Shown in pieces: positions 36,091 through 50,445 of a stretch of 64,000 nucleotides of DNA. Within the stretch, counting starts at the first letter, position 1. Each line of letters starts with the position of its first letter. The notes beneath the pieces are model-generated. The model was not told the origin of the DNA. It saw only the letters and a list, made by a program, of their open reading frames with translations, and searched no databases. Position numbers and translations under genes: made by a program. Source of the stretch: Strigops habroptila (taxonomy: Eukaryota; Chordata; Aves; Psittaciformes; Psittacidae); the NCBI RefSeq assembly GCF_004027225.2, contig NC_044279.2:48942744-49006743 (forward strand), in the 5' to 3' direction.

Positions 36091-36155
36091 TTTAAATATA
36101 TATATAAATATATATATATATGTTTTGGGGTTGGTTTTTTTTTTTTTTTTTTTTC
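36085..36155. repeat. (TA)n microsatellite followed by poly(T)
   Basis: An AT-repeat tract (36094-36121) is followed by TGTTTTGGGGTTGG and about 20 T residues (36135-36154). Low-complexity DNA, probably length-variable. Confidence 0.9.
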
Positions 36156-37124
36156 CTGGCTGATTCCCCTCCTTAGCTTACCAGCACCTCCTGGCAGAGT
36201 AAATTTTACACCAATGTATGGGCTGCCGGAAGGAAGCTAAAAGTCTACCAACCACCTCAAAGAAATGAACAAACCAGCAGGCACAGACATGCTGGGCAGC
36301 CTTTGTTTCCTCTGGGGCAGCAACATAAGTTTTGTCAAAGGCAAATCCTTCATATCACCTTTCACACTGCAGAGCCTTGCTCTCAAAAGTTATTAGAAGC
36401 TCTACCCAGTTTTGACTTCAGCTTGCGTTTAATGTATAATAGCACCCCATGCTTACTCCCAGCAGACTGCAGACCTCGAACCACAGGGTGACCCCTGTGC
36501 ACACACAGAGGCAATGGAAGTTAAACTGCCCTTCTGGGACCCACACCCATTTGCAGTTGGGATTTTCTGGCTGTCAGTCCAGCTCATGGAGCATGCAGCA
36601 CTTCCCCTTCTTACACTGCCAATAGCCAGCAGGATTCCCCCTTGTCCCAAATTTTCCTCCAGTTAGGCTCTGGAGTATCCCGAGCATCTGAGATAGTCCA
36701 ATGAGGGAAGTATTCATCCATTCTTGCTTTTAAACAAGTACACCCTACCAAATCCTGAAAAGGAGGAAGCAATATTGCCAGACAAACACACAAAATGCAA
36801 GAGGCTCACCTGGACATATTTGCTTTTGTTGATAAAATATGTGGCTGGACAATAGCCATGGCAGGCTCCAACCCAACTAATATTAAACAGGTTGTATGTT
36901 TATGTGAAGACATTGATAAAAGCTCAGGGAATGTATTTTTAAACTTTTTTTTTTTTTAGTAGATGTCTGTAAAAAAAAAAAGTGGTCTGCAGAAGATGAA
37001 CTGGGAATGGTTATTTATTTATTGTTTCTCATAAAAGGAGAACTAGGAGGCACCCAATGAAATTTTTGGCAAGCAGGCATGCAAAAGAAAGCACTTTTTC
37101 TTGCAGTTAAATGAGTAAAACGCA
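36156..37124. other. Intergenic, no gene recognised
   Basis: No coding exon seen. The only structure is a T13 run (36945-36957) facing an A11 run (36971-36981) across 13 bases, which could fold back. Confidence 0.55.
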
Positions 37125-37460
37125 GCCATGTAAACTATGAAATTCATTGCCACAGGATGTTGTGGACACTGGGAGTATAAACAGGTTCAAAAGAGTTAAA
37201 CAGTCATGAAGCCCAGATCTAGCAGCGCCTTTAAACATTTTTGAGTGGATGCAGCTTCCAACTCCTGAAATTTATAAAGTGTGGATTTCTATAACCGGAG
37301 AGATTATACCAGGGGGAAAGTCACTCTGTATTTCATCTTCCTTATGCTGTTCTCCTTAAACAGGGAGAAGACACTAAGTGAGGTGGGCTTTTGGTTTGGC
37401 CTGCTTCTGGCTGAAGGACACAGCACTGCTCAGTGTGGATCTTGTCACAGACACTGACTG
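37125..37460 (+). mobile_element. Old CR1-type non-LTR retrotransposon fragment
   Basis: From about 37137 the sequence ATTCATTGCCACAGGATGTT, then GTGGACAC, then GTATAAACAGGTTCAAAAG matches my memory of the 3' end of ancient amniote CR1 elements. In frame it reads NSLPQDVV, then SINRFKR, as in the C-terminus of non-LTR reverse transcriptases, and then meets a stop near 37208. Downstream, ATTATACCAGGGGGAAAGTC and TTTTGGTTTGGCCTGCTTCTGGC resemble the non-coding tail of the same family. It is strongly diverged. The borders are approximate. Confidence 0.55.
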
Positions 37461-40400
37461 GGACTTCGGAGAACGTTGTACATGGTAAGGCTCTGCCACA
37501 GACTCATTTTTGCTAAATGAGAGTAGTTTCCGCTTTGTCTATGTTGTGATTTTGACTACAAAGCTTTGCGGGAAAGGCATAGGGACTATATGCAGAATCG
37601 AGTATCATGGGGCCTCTGCAGCCTCTTTGGATACAACTACTTTAAGAAGCAAGAGTACATTGAAAATAAAACAAGCACTCTAGGTTTCCCCTTAATGGGG
37701 GGAGGGTGGAAGGTAGGAAGAGAAGACTATTACCATGGGGCCTTCACACTTTGTTAAGTTGTTGTTGCTTTCCAAACAGTGCAGAAGAGGTTGCCACATC
37801 AGAGAAATGACTCCACACACTCTCAGGCCAAAATGAGCTTGCTGGCAGCAGTTACTGTGGCAGAGCTCTTGCCCATCAGCAAAGCTTACAAGTATTTTTA
37901 ATTCCATGTTGTGACTCATGTTCTGTCCATCAGTCATTTGCGTGTGTTGCTAAGTAAATACTGGTTAAAAGAGGAAATTTTTACCTTGAATTTCCAAAGA
38001 ATTCTTGTTTTTGAAGGTATTGAATTAATTGGAAAGACACTGCCAGTTGCAGTCTGACAATTCATGCCCCTGCCCTGGCCACTGTGCTCAGGGGGCTGGA
38101 GCTCTCTCAGTCTTCAGGGAGTGGAGTCAGGGAGCGGCACAAAGGGCCAGCAACTTACAGGGTTTGCCTGAGGTTTTGTTAGAAAGCCAAGCTTGTGCAG
38201 ACCTAATCTACCTGATCTAGATGTTTTGGCCATTGTTTCTAGTTTATGATGAAAACTTCTACGTAAAGAGTTATTTAACTCCATGGAAATTTCAGTGAGG
38301 ATTGCTGGCCATCCCCATCATGTGACCAGTTCACAAATATTGCTTTAATTTCCAGAATCTGTTTTGCCAAGCAGATGGCACTTGCTTGTCATAAGGGTAA
38401 TTTTGTACTAACAGTGTTTAACTCCCTGTAGTACGATCTCTCCTCATTGGGAAACTAGAGCATCATTGTACCTGAGGCAGAGAAGAGAGAACACATTTGG
38501 AACTGCCTTTTCTCATGAAAAAAAACTAGGCATGTTAACCACACCATCACATGGGGCCCTGTGGATCCACAAATAGATTAGTGTTCTGCTGGACAACCAC
38601 AGATGATGTGGAGCCAAGCTGCACCACATGCAGGCTGATCGCCCATCGGGAGCAGCAGCAAAGGCTCACTCCCAGCCATGAGTGGAAGATGAGCCAAGGA
38701 GCAAGGCAAGCAAGGCACTCTGGAGGCCAGGCTGGAGCCTTGCTTTGCATTTTTGAGGGTGAACGTGCCTTGAAGTTGAACTTCAATACTAAAAGCCTAA
38801 AACCAAACTGTTCCAACAATGCCAGGGGCTTTCAGGATCTGCTCAGTCTCATCCAGTGTCACTCTTGCTGTCTGCTGCAGTAGCTTAACTTGTTGCCTAG
38901 GAAAATCCTTTTGTAGGAGTAGTCTGGGAAACCTTAAGAAAGGAAGGCTGCATTGGCAATACTAGACCAGACTTTCAAGACTTACCTCCTCAGAAGTCTA
39001 CTGTTGTGGAGTGGTGACACCTAATGGTAGGGACATAGAGCAAGATACAGCAGGGGTACAAATGAGCTACAAGAACAGTGTCACTATTCATGGCTATGAA
39101 GTAAATGTCAGGATATCTCATATGACTTACACCCCCCATTGTGCAGAATTTTAATGCAATATCTCATTTTCAGTCTTTGCTATCTCAATGTAATGTGATC
39201 TGCTTATGTAGACTTCAAGTTCTGATACTATACTAGCCCTTTCCCCCTCCTGTGTTACCCGCTGCTCTGTTGACTCTGGCCTACCCTTTTTATTAAACCC
39301 TGCAATTTGTAGCTTGTCTCAGAGCAGCTTGTTCAGATTAGACTTGCCTAGGGGCTAGTTTAAATTGCTCACATGACTTCTCGTAAGAAACATTACACAC
39401 ATGTTAAATTCATGAGCTAAAGCAGGCTTGTGTGTGGAGCGCTCTCCATTTCCATTTGTCCTTTCCAGGTGGCTTTTTCCTCATCTTTCCACACCTTTCC
39501 CACATTCCCCTTTGCCTGCCCTTGCTACATGTCCATGTCTTTGTACAGAAATAAACAGAATCTCATCTCTGTACAATGAGATACAACAATCTAGTCTGAC
39601 TATTCAAATACTCAGGATTGGAATCTGTCCCTATAAAACCCATTTCTACGTAATTGCAATGCAGTATGCAAACATACCTGAAATGTGGAAAGAGAGCAGA
39701 GGTACTCATCTGCATATCCAGTGCATTAATAGACAGGGGAGGCATTTTTGCCTCTGGTTCTGAAAGCAGAAAGCAAAAGTGGCTGTTCCCACTTAGATTT
39801 TGTTTCAGATTGGCTGTATTGCTCTCAGTGCAGAGAACAGCAGTTTCCTGCAGCCCTACTCTCAGTATGACCCCAGCGTGTCTCCCAGAGCTGAGAGCAG
39901 GAGTCCCATCAGTTTGATTACTCAGGTACCTTTTCTGCAAAGAGCATCCCTAGAGGGTCACAAATACTCACTTATGTCTCTGTTGCTTTGCTGTGTCAGG
40001 AATACAGCCTTCTTCTAACTGCAGCTTCTTCTAGCTCTTTGCTGGAAGTCTAGTACGTGGTCAGTATGCTGGTGTGGGCAGACAGGGTTTTTTTTGGTTC
40101 GGGGTTGAACATCTACAAAACAAAATCGCTCTCAGTGCGTCAGACTAGTGACAAATAGGGGGGTAACAACCAGCTATGCTTAGCCCAGCTGCTGTGAGCT
40201 GAAGAAATGATGCTCAGTAAAATCGAATGAAAATAAGTAACTGGAAGGGAAGAAAAATCCTGCTAGTGCCTGTATTGAAGGGGAAGTTGTGACATTTCGT
40301 CCTCTTTAGGCATCGGGGAGGAGAGCTATTATGAACCATTTCTTCTCAACAAGCGGAAAATCATCTACTAGAGTTCATACCTCCTTAGACGCCAGTCAGT

Positions 40401-42985
40401 TCAAACATGAGGCACTACCAGGCCTTCCTAGTGCCACCTCACTAAAAACTACACCTCCTGCTTCTAGTTACTAACAGACCGTGACTACTGCAAGCACAAG
40501 TGGCAATATGGCAATGCAATTAAGTCAGTCATCCATTCCAGCTAGCAGCACTAAGGCAGACCATGTTTCCACAGCAGGGAGAACTGGCTGAAGGAATGAC
40601 ACAGCCGCACCATTTTCCCATCTGGATGTAATCTGAGCTGTAAAGCATAACACTGGATGGTAAATGGTTTAGAGGCTGGTCTTCAAGGACCACATCTTCC
40701 TCTACAGACCTCCATGGAAACTCAGATAATCGGAGGTATTTTTCTTGAAAGTCTATAAATGTGCACCCAGGACATGAGTAATTTTCAGCAGGAGGACCTC
40801 AGCTGTGCAGCACCTTCCTCCCAGCAGCTTGTTGGACCTTACTGGTCTGCGGTAACACTTATGTAGCTGATACCATGCCATGATTCCCCATCTGAATCAG
40901 CTGCCCTAAGCAGGCTGGCTTTTGTGCTTTTTGGTCCTTTGGTCTAAAGCTCTTCCAAAGTCAAACTTCAACTATAAGGAGTTCCCCCCCTGGGAACTTT
41001 CCTGCCCTATTCCCAGGGCTGGAAGACCTTCAGCAGCCTCAGACCTATACCCCAAACCTGCCAGCCCTCCTGTACCCTGTACTCTCCTGCTCTTCCAGCC
41101 TTCAAGAAGTGAAGTCCAGAAGAAATCCCCATCCTTCCTACAACAGACTGTCAACTGTGTGGCGCAGAACTGCAGGTTGCGTCCCCTCACTCTGCACCAA
41201 TTTTCATTTGCCATGGCCTCTTCCTCCACAGACTTCCCTGTGATCTTTTCTGTAACCCCATCAGGGCCGAGAGCTCTCCTGCTGAGCTGTGGAGAGACCT
41301 CCACCTGTTCTGAAAACCATTCCCATAAATGACCATAACAAATGACTATTCACTCCCCTTGCACCTCCATTCCCACTGCTTTCCACTTTAATGAGCCTCT
41401 CCTTTTAAATTAGTTACTGGGAATTCCGGAAAGTTCTTTTTCACACAACCAGCAAAGGAAAAACATGTTACAAACCAACTTGCTATCAAAGACTGTGTTC
41501 TCTTGATTCAGCAGAGGTTCTTCTGACAAATTTCAGAGCTTGGTTACACAGATAAAACCGTGAAGTCACAAGGGCTTTCCTTAGAACATACATGATGTCA
41601 TCAGACAATGAGGACCCGGATACGCACATAATTGCTGACAGTAAATATCTACTTACCATTAGTGTGCCTCAACAATATGTATGTATTTGCTCTGCCTGCA
41701 CACCCACTGGGTGTGCTGGTGTGCTTAGGCACAACAGCAACAGCAGAGCAGCAGCTTGGAGCAACTGTGAAGTAGGCAGAGAGCTCCTATTACTAAAGGA
41801 GGGTAGCTTAACTTCTTCAAGGAAAACAGTTCAATTTAAGGCTGATAAAATTTTAATAGAAACCACACAAACCATATTCACCTGGAATGAGATTCCCATT
41901 ATTTATTAGTGAATAAGAATAAACAATAGCTTTGTGCAGCTGAGGCAGTAGAGCACATGCTTTCCTGGAATGCTTGGTTATAAAAACAATCTGGTATGTT
42001 GCATCACAAGGAACTCATAAATGTCTTTCTTATTTATTGTTGTATTAGTGATTCTTTATTTGGACTACACAAAGCTACTACACAGAATTATACAGAGAAG
42101 ATCAAATTCTCTTCTAGTATAAATCATGTTAGAAGGAGATCATTTCCACTTACTGACCTTGCCCAGTCCAGCCTCAAGCAAGACTTCCTGATGATAGCCA
42201 AGTGATACCATGTAGATGTGGTACTTCCTGGCTATATTTGGTGTTAGATGATTGAATATTTTGTACAAAATTGTGACTGTATTTGCAAAGTGGCAGAAAG
42301 AACTTTTAAAGAATTTAGGTTTCCAGGTTATACGCAAAAGCTGACCAAGAATTCATAAAGTTGGCATCTATGTAGGAAGAAGACAGTCTTCAATGAGCCA
42401 TATGTCTTGTACTGAAGTACAGATAAAAATATCCTTATGTCTTTAGAGTGTTATTATTAGACGCCCCTTTAATTCACATTTACAATATGTGCAATGCAAG
42501 TTATTTTACTTAAGATTTTTATTTATTACATGACTATTGCACAAATTACAGACACACCCCTGCCCCGACACTTTTTCCTTGTGAATGTCTCTCTGGAGAG
42601 ACACACTATTATAATTTCCAATTCAGTACATGTTTTTGTGTACATCCAAAAGATTCATATTCTAGTCACATTTCTATTAGATGCAGCCTTGATGCTGTGT
42701 GCTGTATAAAAGAGTATTTTATATTTTGAAGTCCTGATGGTGGCAGTAAGAGATTTTACAACAGAAAACAACAATCCAGTCGTAAAGTGCCTCATTATGT
42801 CTTCAAGAGGAAAAGCTGCCTAACACATTGTACCATTAGTTATTTTGTTCTCAAACACAACTCAAGTGACACATTCTCATTTACACACATCAGATAAATA
42901 ACCAGGAATCATGAGCTCTTCTTCATCAAGCACCGATCGAAGTGAGCAATTGCCTGAAGCACAGAAATTTCCCTCTGTAAAGTTT
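37461..42985. other. Intergenic, no gene recognised
   Basis: No supported exon, RNA gene or repeat. Open frames of 60-136 codons (for example 38551-38883, 39563-39940 and 40922-41332) lack known domains and often have an equally long frame on the other strand. Confidence 0.55.
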
Positions 42986-42990
42986 TCTTA

Positions 42991-43042
42991 AGAGGAGAAA
43001 GGAAGAAGCGTAAGGGAAGAGGAAAGGAAGAAGCGTAAGGGG
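42991..43042. repeat. Tandem duplication of a 26-bp purine-rich unit
   Basis: The unit containing GGAAGAAGCGTAAGGG occurs twice head-to-tail (AGAGGAGAAAGGAAGAAGCG and AGAGGAAAGGAAGAAGCG). The copies differ by one or two bases, so the event is fairly recent. Confidence 0.85.
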
Positions 43043-46000
43043 ACCCTTTTCTATGCCCTTCAAATAGCAGAATACACCACACACCAGCACCTCCATAAGC
43101 ATTTCATTGCCTGTGTCAGGGTACTCATCCTTCCCCTCCTTGAGGAACAAAAGGAGGTTGTATCTATGATGATCAGAGGCTGTCCATTGGTGGCAGTGGG
43201 CAAGTGTCACCATATATGATTTGTGTAGGAGGCAGGGGCAAACCTGCTGTGTTACAGACATGCAGCACTGAGCACATGCTCTCCCAATGTTCTCACCTGC
43301 CTCATAGTTTTCTGCAGTATGAAAACAAGACCTTTTTTACCCCTCTGTCTCCTCTGGCTGCACACTGTGTCTAAATTAACTTACTTGGTCCCGCCTCTAC
43401 TGGGGACATGACATAGCTCGGACATTCGTAGCCTGGACTTAGCCAGCCCTGTCTGTCTGGGCTGGGCATCCCCAGCAGCACAGGCCCCACTTGGAGATGG
43501 GAGACGAGACACACCAGGTCCTTCACCATGCAGGAGGGGCAGCAAGGGTGGCTCTGACCTGTGCTGATGACTGTGGCAGTGTGAGGATCACAGGTAGCAA
43601 GGGGCACCACAGCTAGCCATGGTGGGGGCCTGGGGTTCTGACATGCCACAAGCAGAGGCAAAGGCCGTCTTAGTCCTGCAGACCTTATGGTGCCAACATG
43701 TCCATGAGACAACCGGAGAAGGACTTAAAAAGACAAAAAAGCAGGGAAGCACAGGTACAAACATGCCACATAAGGAAGATGTATGGTCCTCACCTCTGCT
43801 GCCTTCGTCTTGCAGCTGACACAGTGGCCATGTTAACTAGGAGCAATTAACAAGAGACTTAAGCAGCTCAATGAGTCTGCCAAACGTTTTGCCCTTAAAA
43901 ATTAACAGCAGTAATTAGAAGTGGTAATAGGGCTTTAACAGACATCAAAAAGGAAAAAGAAATCTCCACTGAACTGCCAGAGACTCCTTAAAAATTATGT
44001 TACAGGAAATGAATGCGTTGAAATGGAGCAGAATGGATATATTCACTATTCATATTGCAGAGGCAGACCCTGCTGCATGGATCCTTGGGAAAAGAAGTTG
44101 CAAATGCCAATAGCCTCATCCTTATCCTGCACTTACCCTGGTGTAAAGGAGGAGAAGCTCCAGAGGGAGTACAGGGAGTTAAACCCACTCTAAAACTGAT
44201 TTGCGTAAGACCCGAATCACCCCATCTTGTGCCCAACCCAGAACAGTGAGCTCAGGCTGATAAAACTGTTGCTGTGGCTCTTGTTATAAAACTGAGATAA
44301 TACTGAAAATTGAACAAAAAAATGTAGTAGGACCTTAATAACTGGAACATGCACCAGCTACTATTTCACAGACTGAAATCACAGACCTGTATCAGAAAAT
44401 GAATTTGGAGCATTAAAAATTTATAAAGCCTTTTGAGTCCCTAGAAAGTTCATTACTAGGCAACATACTGCTGTAGTTCCCGTCACAAGGCACTGTACAG
44501 ACAGTACAGTCCCGCTTCATGTCAGCCCAGCTCCTTCCACCCTCACAATGCAGAAGAGGGAGCACACTGAACACTTCAGTGCCATAAAGTGCCTTTGTGT
44601 GAGAAGATCTTTGCCACTGTGAGGAGCATCAAGTCAGCAGGAGTATGCTGAGGCATGTGGGCTGGGAGGACTGAGGTGTCCAGTTATCAGCATCCCTCAG
44701 GTTGAACCAGAGCTGGGTTATTTCCCACATTTGCTAGTCAGTGTATCTTTGACCCTTCCCCTCTGTTTAGCACTTTCCCCCTCTGTTTAGCAGGTTGAAT
44801 CTGATGAAAAATTCCCCATGGGAAATAGTTCAAATAAACAGGTTTCATAAAAACTCTTTGACTCTAAAATGGCTTAGTATTTCATAGGTACCGCTACTGG
44901 CTTCCTTCAGTTTGACTGCCCTTTTTATGGTGCATGCAGTTTTCTCATTTACTGCTTGGTGGTTCTGTGGCAAACGCACTCAAGGGGCTTACAGTCTCCT
45001 CAAGGCTCTGCCTTTCTCTTTCAGTCATAACACTGAATGTGACACTTCATCTGCGATAGCTTGTGTGGTTTTGAATAGGGAAAACGATGCACTGCCTCTC
45101 AGAAGTATCAAAAAGCTCCATTCCTCATATTTATGAAGCGCTTTCAGTTTTCAAGAGAAGGTGCAATGTGCTGCAAATGTAAATTATTAGTCATTATTAC
45201 TCATGTAAATAAAATAGAATTTTTATTTGGCAGGTCTCAGGTGAAGTGGAACAGTCATGTCAAATATGTGCTGTGTTAGTAACAGATGGGTGAAAGAAAA
45301 ACCAAGACCTAAAACTGTTGCGATTGCTGTCAAATCTACACACAAACGTATTGTAACAGGTCGGTGTTAGGACTAAGGCTCTGCTAAAAGTAAGATGGGA
45401 TTTACTAAGCTGTTGCTCTCTCAACAAGATTTATCACCAAAAGGCTGTTTTATTTCTTATGTCCTTATATCCATTGCTTTATATTGTGTCAGTTGTTTAA
45501 AATATTTGTGTGCATTCAGGAGCAGCAATTTCATCTCTCTAACAGAAAAATGTTGCAGCTGGCAGTGGCTCTGGGCCAATAATACACAGGATGTTAAAGC
45601 AGCCCTGTGATCAGTGTTCCTCTGCCCTGGCAATCTGGATTATGTTTTTGCAAATTTATTTGGTCATGGCACTCATGAAAATGGCAAATTAACATCAGTA
45701 AGTAGGAGCTAACATGGTCTCAGCGTATCCTGGATAATCTTTGCCATAGCTCTTCTGCTCAGCTCAGTCCTGACCCTCTGGGCTCCCTCCTTTCTCCAGG
45801 TTACGTTCCTTTCAAGACTGACAGTGGTGACGTACCATGTACACTGCAGATGACGAGAACTGAACGAGAATGACAAACTGTGCAATTTGAGACTAGCATG
45901 AAACCCAGTCAAGTTCCCTATAATGTGAGGAATATGAAATAATGGTGCTTCAGTTGCAGTAGTAACTGACCAACAACTGATGTTTTCATTGAAGCCTTGA

Positions 46001-49000
46001 GCATTTAAGAATATACTTAGCTACATTCTTACTTTGCAATGCATTCCTATGTTAAACCTCCTTCATTCACACAAACCTATTGGTTTTTTATGCTTTATGT
46101 GAGTAGTTACTTCTGCATGTGACTGTAAGATGTGGTCCTTAAACGAAGAGAGTGTTAGTGATGGATGATTGATACAAGGAGGTAAAATGATGCTGTTTAA
46201 ACCTGCAGTACTAATTTCACACACACAAACATAACACATAAATCTTTTAAAGTGGTTTTTTAACCACTTAAAAAAGTGACTCACTTATGCACTGGGAAAA
46301 ATATTAGTCATCATCATGGGTTTTGGCAACACTATAAGAAAACAACAACAAAAATTTAGCATCACATAGCAAGCTACCCTCACTCTACATTCACTAAGAT
46401 GACATCCCAAGTATGCCCCAGGAGGGAGACAGGCAAACATGAAGTCGCCTCAGTGAAGCCATTTACATGAGCAAATCATTACCTCACAGTGTGTAAGTCT
46501 ATATGATACTCATGTAACTAACCTGAGGAAAACAGTCACTTGTCCACTTGAGATCTGTTCAGTAGGTTAGAGCAAGAGAGATCAATAGAATCAACTTTCA
46601 CCTGCATTTTCATCATGAGAGCTTACAGGAAATTAAATGGAATTTGATGTAACACTATAATACCATACTACCATGTAATTGCATGGTAATATATCATACA
46701 AAACATTCCCCAAAGTTTAGTTCATTTGGTTAATTGAATACTTATCACTTCCGTCTCCCTATTCTTTGCTCCCTCCTCTCTGAAAAATGTATCCATTTAC
46801 TCATTATTGGCTCCTGCCATAGAATAATACATTCTCCAGTGTCAGTATCCAAGTGTCATTACCTGTTTGGAAAAAAAAAACCCAAACAATAAGAGGATAA
46901 AAGAGAGAGATATTTTTTAAAGGAAATCCCAAGCTAAAAAACGTAACACTTGCAGAGACCAGTAGACTTGAAATTTTAACATTAGTCTCCATTTCTGTGA
47001 CAAGCTAAACAAAACCACCACATCCAAGCATTGCCACTGACCCCTCTCAGGCTCACCTTCACTCTGCAGTTACTGCTCCAATTGTTTTAATGGGCAGGAC
47101 AATTGACTTAATCATATCCACCTTCCCAACAGCTGGGAAGAGAGGAAGGCAGCATGCTCCCAGCATGGGGCCATTGCTGCCTTCTCCTGCCAAGGTGCAA
47201 GCCCACTCCATGGTGTGCCCCAGCAGTGGTGCTGGCCTGCATCCCAGCTCTGCACTCTTCCTGGCATACCTCGAGACTACCCACAGTCATGGGTGCCACG
47301 TGCTGCTGCTTCCTCAGGAGCAGCTTTGAGTGCCTTCTACCCACTCCTCCTAGTTAGTTAACAGCTAACTAAGTGCTCTACTCCAGGACTGGAAATCTGA
47401 AATTAAAAATTTTAGCGAAGTCAGGCTCACAATATCTTTCTATTAAAAGAGTAGTAAAGTTAGAAGGAATGAGGATTCATACAGATGTGTTTCCTCAAAC
47501 ACTTCCCTTTTCTGCTCAGAAATTAGGCCCAAACAAATTTTAAGGCGTTTTCTTGCTTATCGCAGTTTTCCAGATGTTTGATAGCTATGATTCATTGTAC
47601 ACCACTATCTCAGAGCTGGGACTATTAGAAGATCTGACCATACTGCTAGATTTTGACCTCACTATTAGGAGATTGCCTCTGAAGCCTTGTAAGAGTGGTC
47701 ATAAGGAAATCAGGTGGAAAACAGAAAACACTGCAAAAATTATCTCAACACCATAATAGTTTTTACAAATTGTAAAGAAATATAAGCCCTCTAAACAATG
47801 TCCACCACTTCTTGTAACTCAGAATGCTCAACTAGGAGTAGGCAGCAGGCCCTGGAGTTGCAAAGTATTTCTAAAATACAATCTGGGATTTTGACTCAAA
47901 TTTCTGCCTCCATATCATTAAAAGTCTCATAAAATGGCACAGAGTAGAGGACTCCACACAAAGGAAGCATGACCAAAGCTGTTGAAGTGCTTGTTGCAGG
48001 TGGAAAGATGGGGCAGTTGTGCAAGCTTCACAGAGAACAAAAGCTGCCTGATTTCATGTGAGAGCACTAGTCCAGTTAACAAGTACAGACTGGCTGCTTT
48101 GTGAAAAAGACATTGCCTTGTTGCTACAGCAGTGGTTGGAGCTGCAAAAAGCAGCATTGTTTTTTCTTTTCCTTGAAAGTTCACAGTATATCCTTGCTGA
48201 AATGTAAAAATCTGTTTTGGCTTAGTTTTGGCTTCTCTTGGGAACTTTGAAACAAGACAAATATGACTATTCTGTCCACACAAGGCAGAGCAAACACATG
48301 CAACTGAGAAGTTGGAAGCTTTTCTTCCTGACCTTGAGGAGGAAACACCAAGCTGCTGTTAAGCTTTGTGCTGGTTTTCAGTTTTCACAGCAGGTTGTTC
48401 ACATCACAAAGTCCTCCTGTGGGAATCCCATCCAGCTGTGACCCATCCCAGGTGGGTCCAGAGAGGGGAGAGGAAGCAGTCACCAGCATCATTGTCAAGG
48501 TTGCTGATGGAAGAGCCTGTGACACCAGGTCCAGAAGGGCGTCCCTAGGATAAGGCAGGAGGAATAGCAGCCTCAGAAAGAAAATCTGTCTGTCGTCTTC
48601 CTCTCCTCACCAGTAGGACTAAGGTTCAGAATACACAATGAGATATTACTGCTTCAGACTCCCTGGTATGTGCCCAAAATGCTGCTAAAGGAATGCTGGC
48701 TTGAAGAAATGAGATTTACCTTTGGTTTCTACCCACAAAGCCTGCAGTCGTTGCCATCTCTTATGTGAGTAAGGGGTATGGTTTAATCTAGTTCTGTTGA
48801 TTTCCTCTTATTGGTAATAACATTGCTGCTCCGAGACAATGCAAATGTTTAAGTAAGGTGCTGTCATGGACAGAAAGGAGTGACCTGTCTCAGGGATGAC
48901 TTTCCTATCTGGACACCTGGGCTTTACATTTGTTGGTGACTGGTGCTGAGACAAGCATCAGTGTGATGTGGCTGTACTGCCTCAGTCAGCAAGCAGAGAA

Positions 49001-50445
49001 CGATCAAGCAAAATTGTAGTGAAGGGAGCTTTTTCCCGTTGTACAAGTACAGGGACGCCACCAACAAGTTGCAGCTACTGGATGAATTGCTGATACTAAA
49101 GATGTTCTGACACTGTGTCCAGAAGTCCAGTTTGCAGGTTATTACATTCTGCAGGATGGGGCTGTGTGGAGATGACCTTGAAGAAGCCATTCACCAGCAT
49201 TACAAGTGCAGCCTCTGCACTGTGATCTGGCTGGTAGAAATCCAGCAGTGAGCAAGATGTGCTGGAGCCTGTGTTTTACTACTGGCAGACCTCTTGACGG
49301 TAAAGCCCTTTCACAGGCAACTGTAAACCCCTCTGAAGGAAAGGGCATTTAACGCTCTCATTTTATCTAGGTCTTTTTATTTGTGCAAATTGTGATTTTA
49401 TTTTTTTTTCCCAATGGACAGAGATAAAATCTAATCAGAAGTGGCCTATTGCTATCTTTGTTATATTGTTGGAATAAAATTTAGACCTCCAGAAGGTAAC
49501 AGCCAATAAATATTATTATCTCTTTCATGGGAGTAAAGTACTCAGAAGTAAGAGGAAGAAATACGTAGACTAAACCAAAGCTGATGACTGGAAGAAAAGA
49601 AATATTAAATAGACAGAGCATACCAATGTTCAGATGTGTTGGCTTATTTATCAGAACCAAGGGTTCTCTGATATGGAAATGTCAGATTGAAGGGTTTGTA
49701 AATCACTGTTTAAAGGGGCTGTTTCTTCTGTGCTGTGATGAACAGAAGGCTGAGTAAACACCACCTTGTGTCAAAAACTAAAATATGCAGTTGCTTGAAG
49801 AGCTATATAATTTCTGTGTATCAGCATCATAGGAGCAATAAAAAGAAGAGATGTAGGAGTGCAGGTGTATAGAAAAGAAAATGCAGCAGAATGACTTAGA
49901 TATGTTACAAAAAGTCAAGACAAACCACCAGTGTGCAGATGTTGAGAAATGATCAGACCAACAGTTAGGGAGACTGAACTGCCTTCCCGCTTGAGATGAA
50001 GATCCAGCCACAGAGCCAATGTGTGCTAACATGACTGCTACCCTCACCAAATTAGCTTAGCGACTCAAGAAAAGTTTCAGTTACCTTCAGCTGGTTCACC
50101 TGCCAAGAGGCTACACTGCTGCAGACACACACGCAATTATAATGTGTGGAACAGGATAAAAGCTTGTTGAATTTGACACTTTGACTGGGACAGTTGTTCT
50201 GTTACTGTAAGGACATGAATTCTTTGCATGCTAGGTTATTATTTTTAATGTTCTGCAGGAGGTGAAATACTCAGGATTAGGAAACATGAACTACTCAGAA
50301 ATTTTGCAGGTCTGAGTGCCTCTTCACAGTTATAATGTCCTAATTGTTCTTTGAAATCTACTGTAGGGAGGGTCTCACTCACTGAATGCTGTGTCTAATC
50401 TAAAATGGCCCATGCTAATATTTTCTGTAGCTTGAAAACAAAACG
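43043..50445. other. Intergenic, no gene recognised
   Basis: No coding exon or RNA gene was recognised. A small duplication of a CCCCTCTGTTTAGCA unit lies at 44755-44793. Short A- or T-runs are scattered, for example around 46870. Confidence 0.55.
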
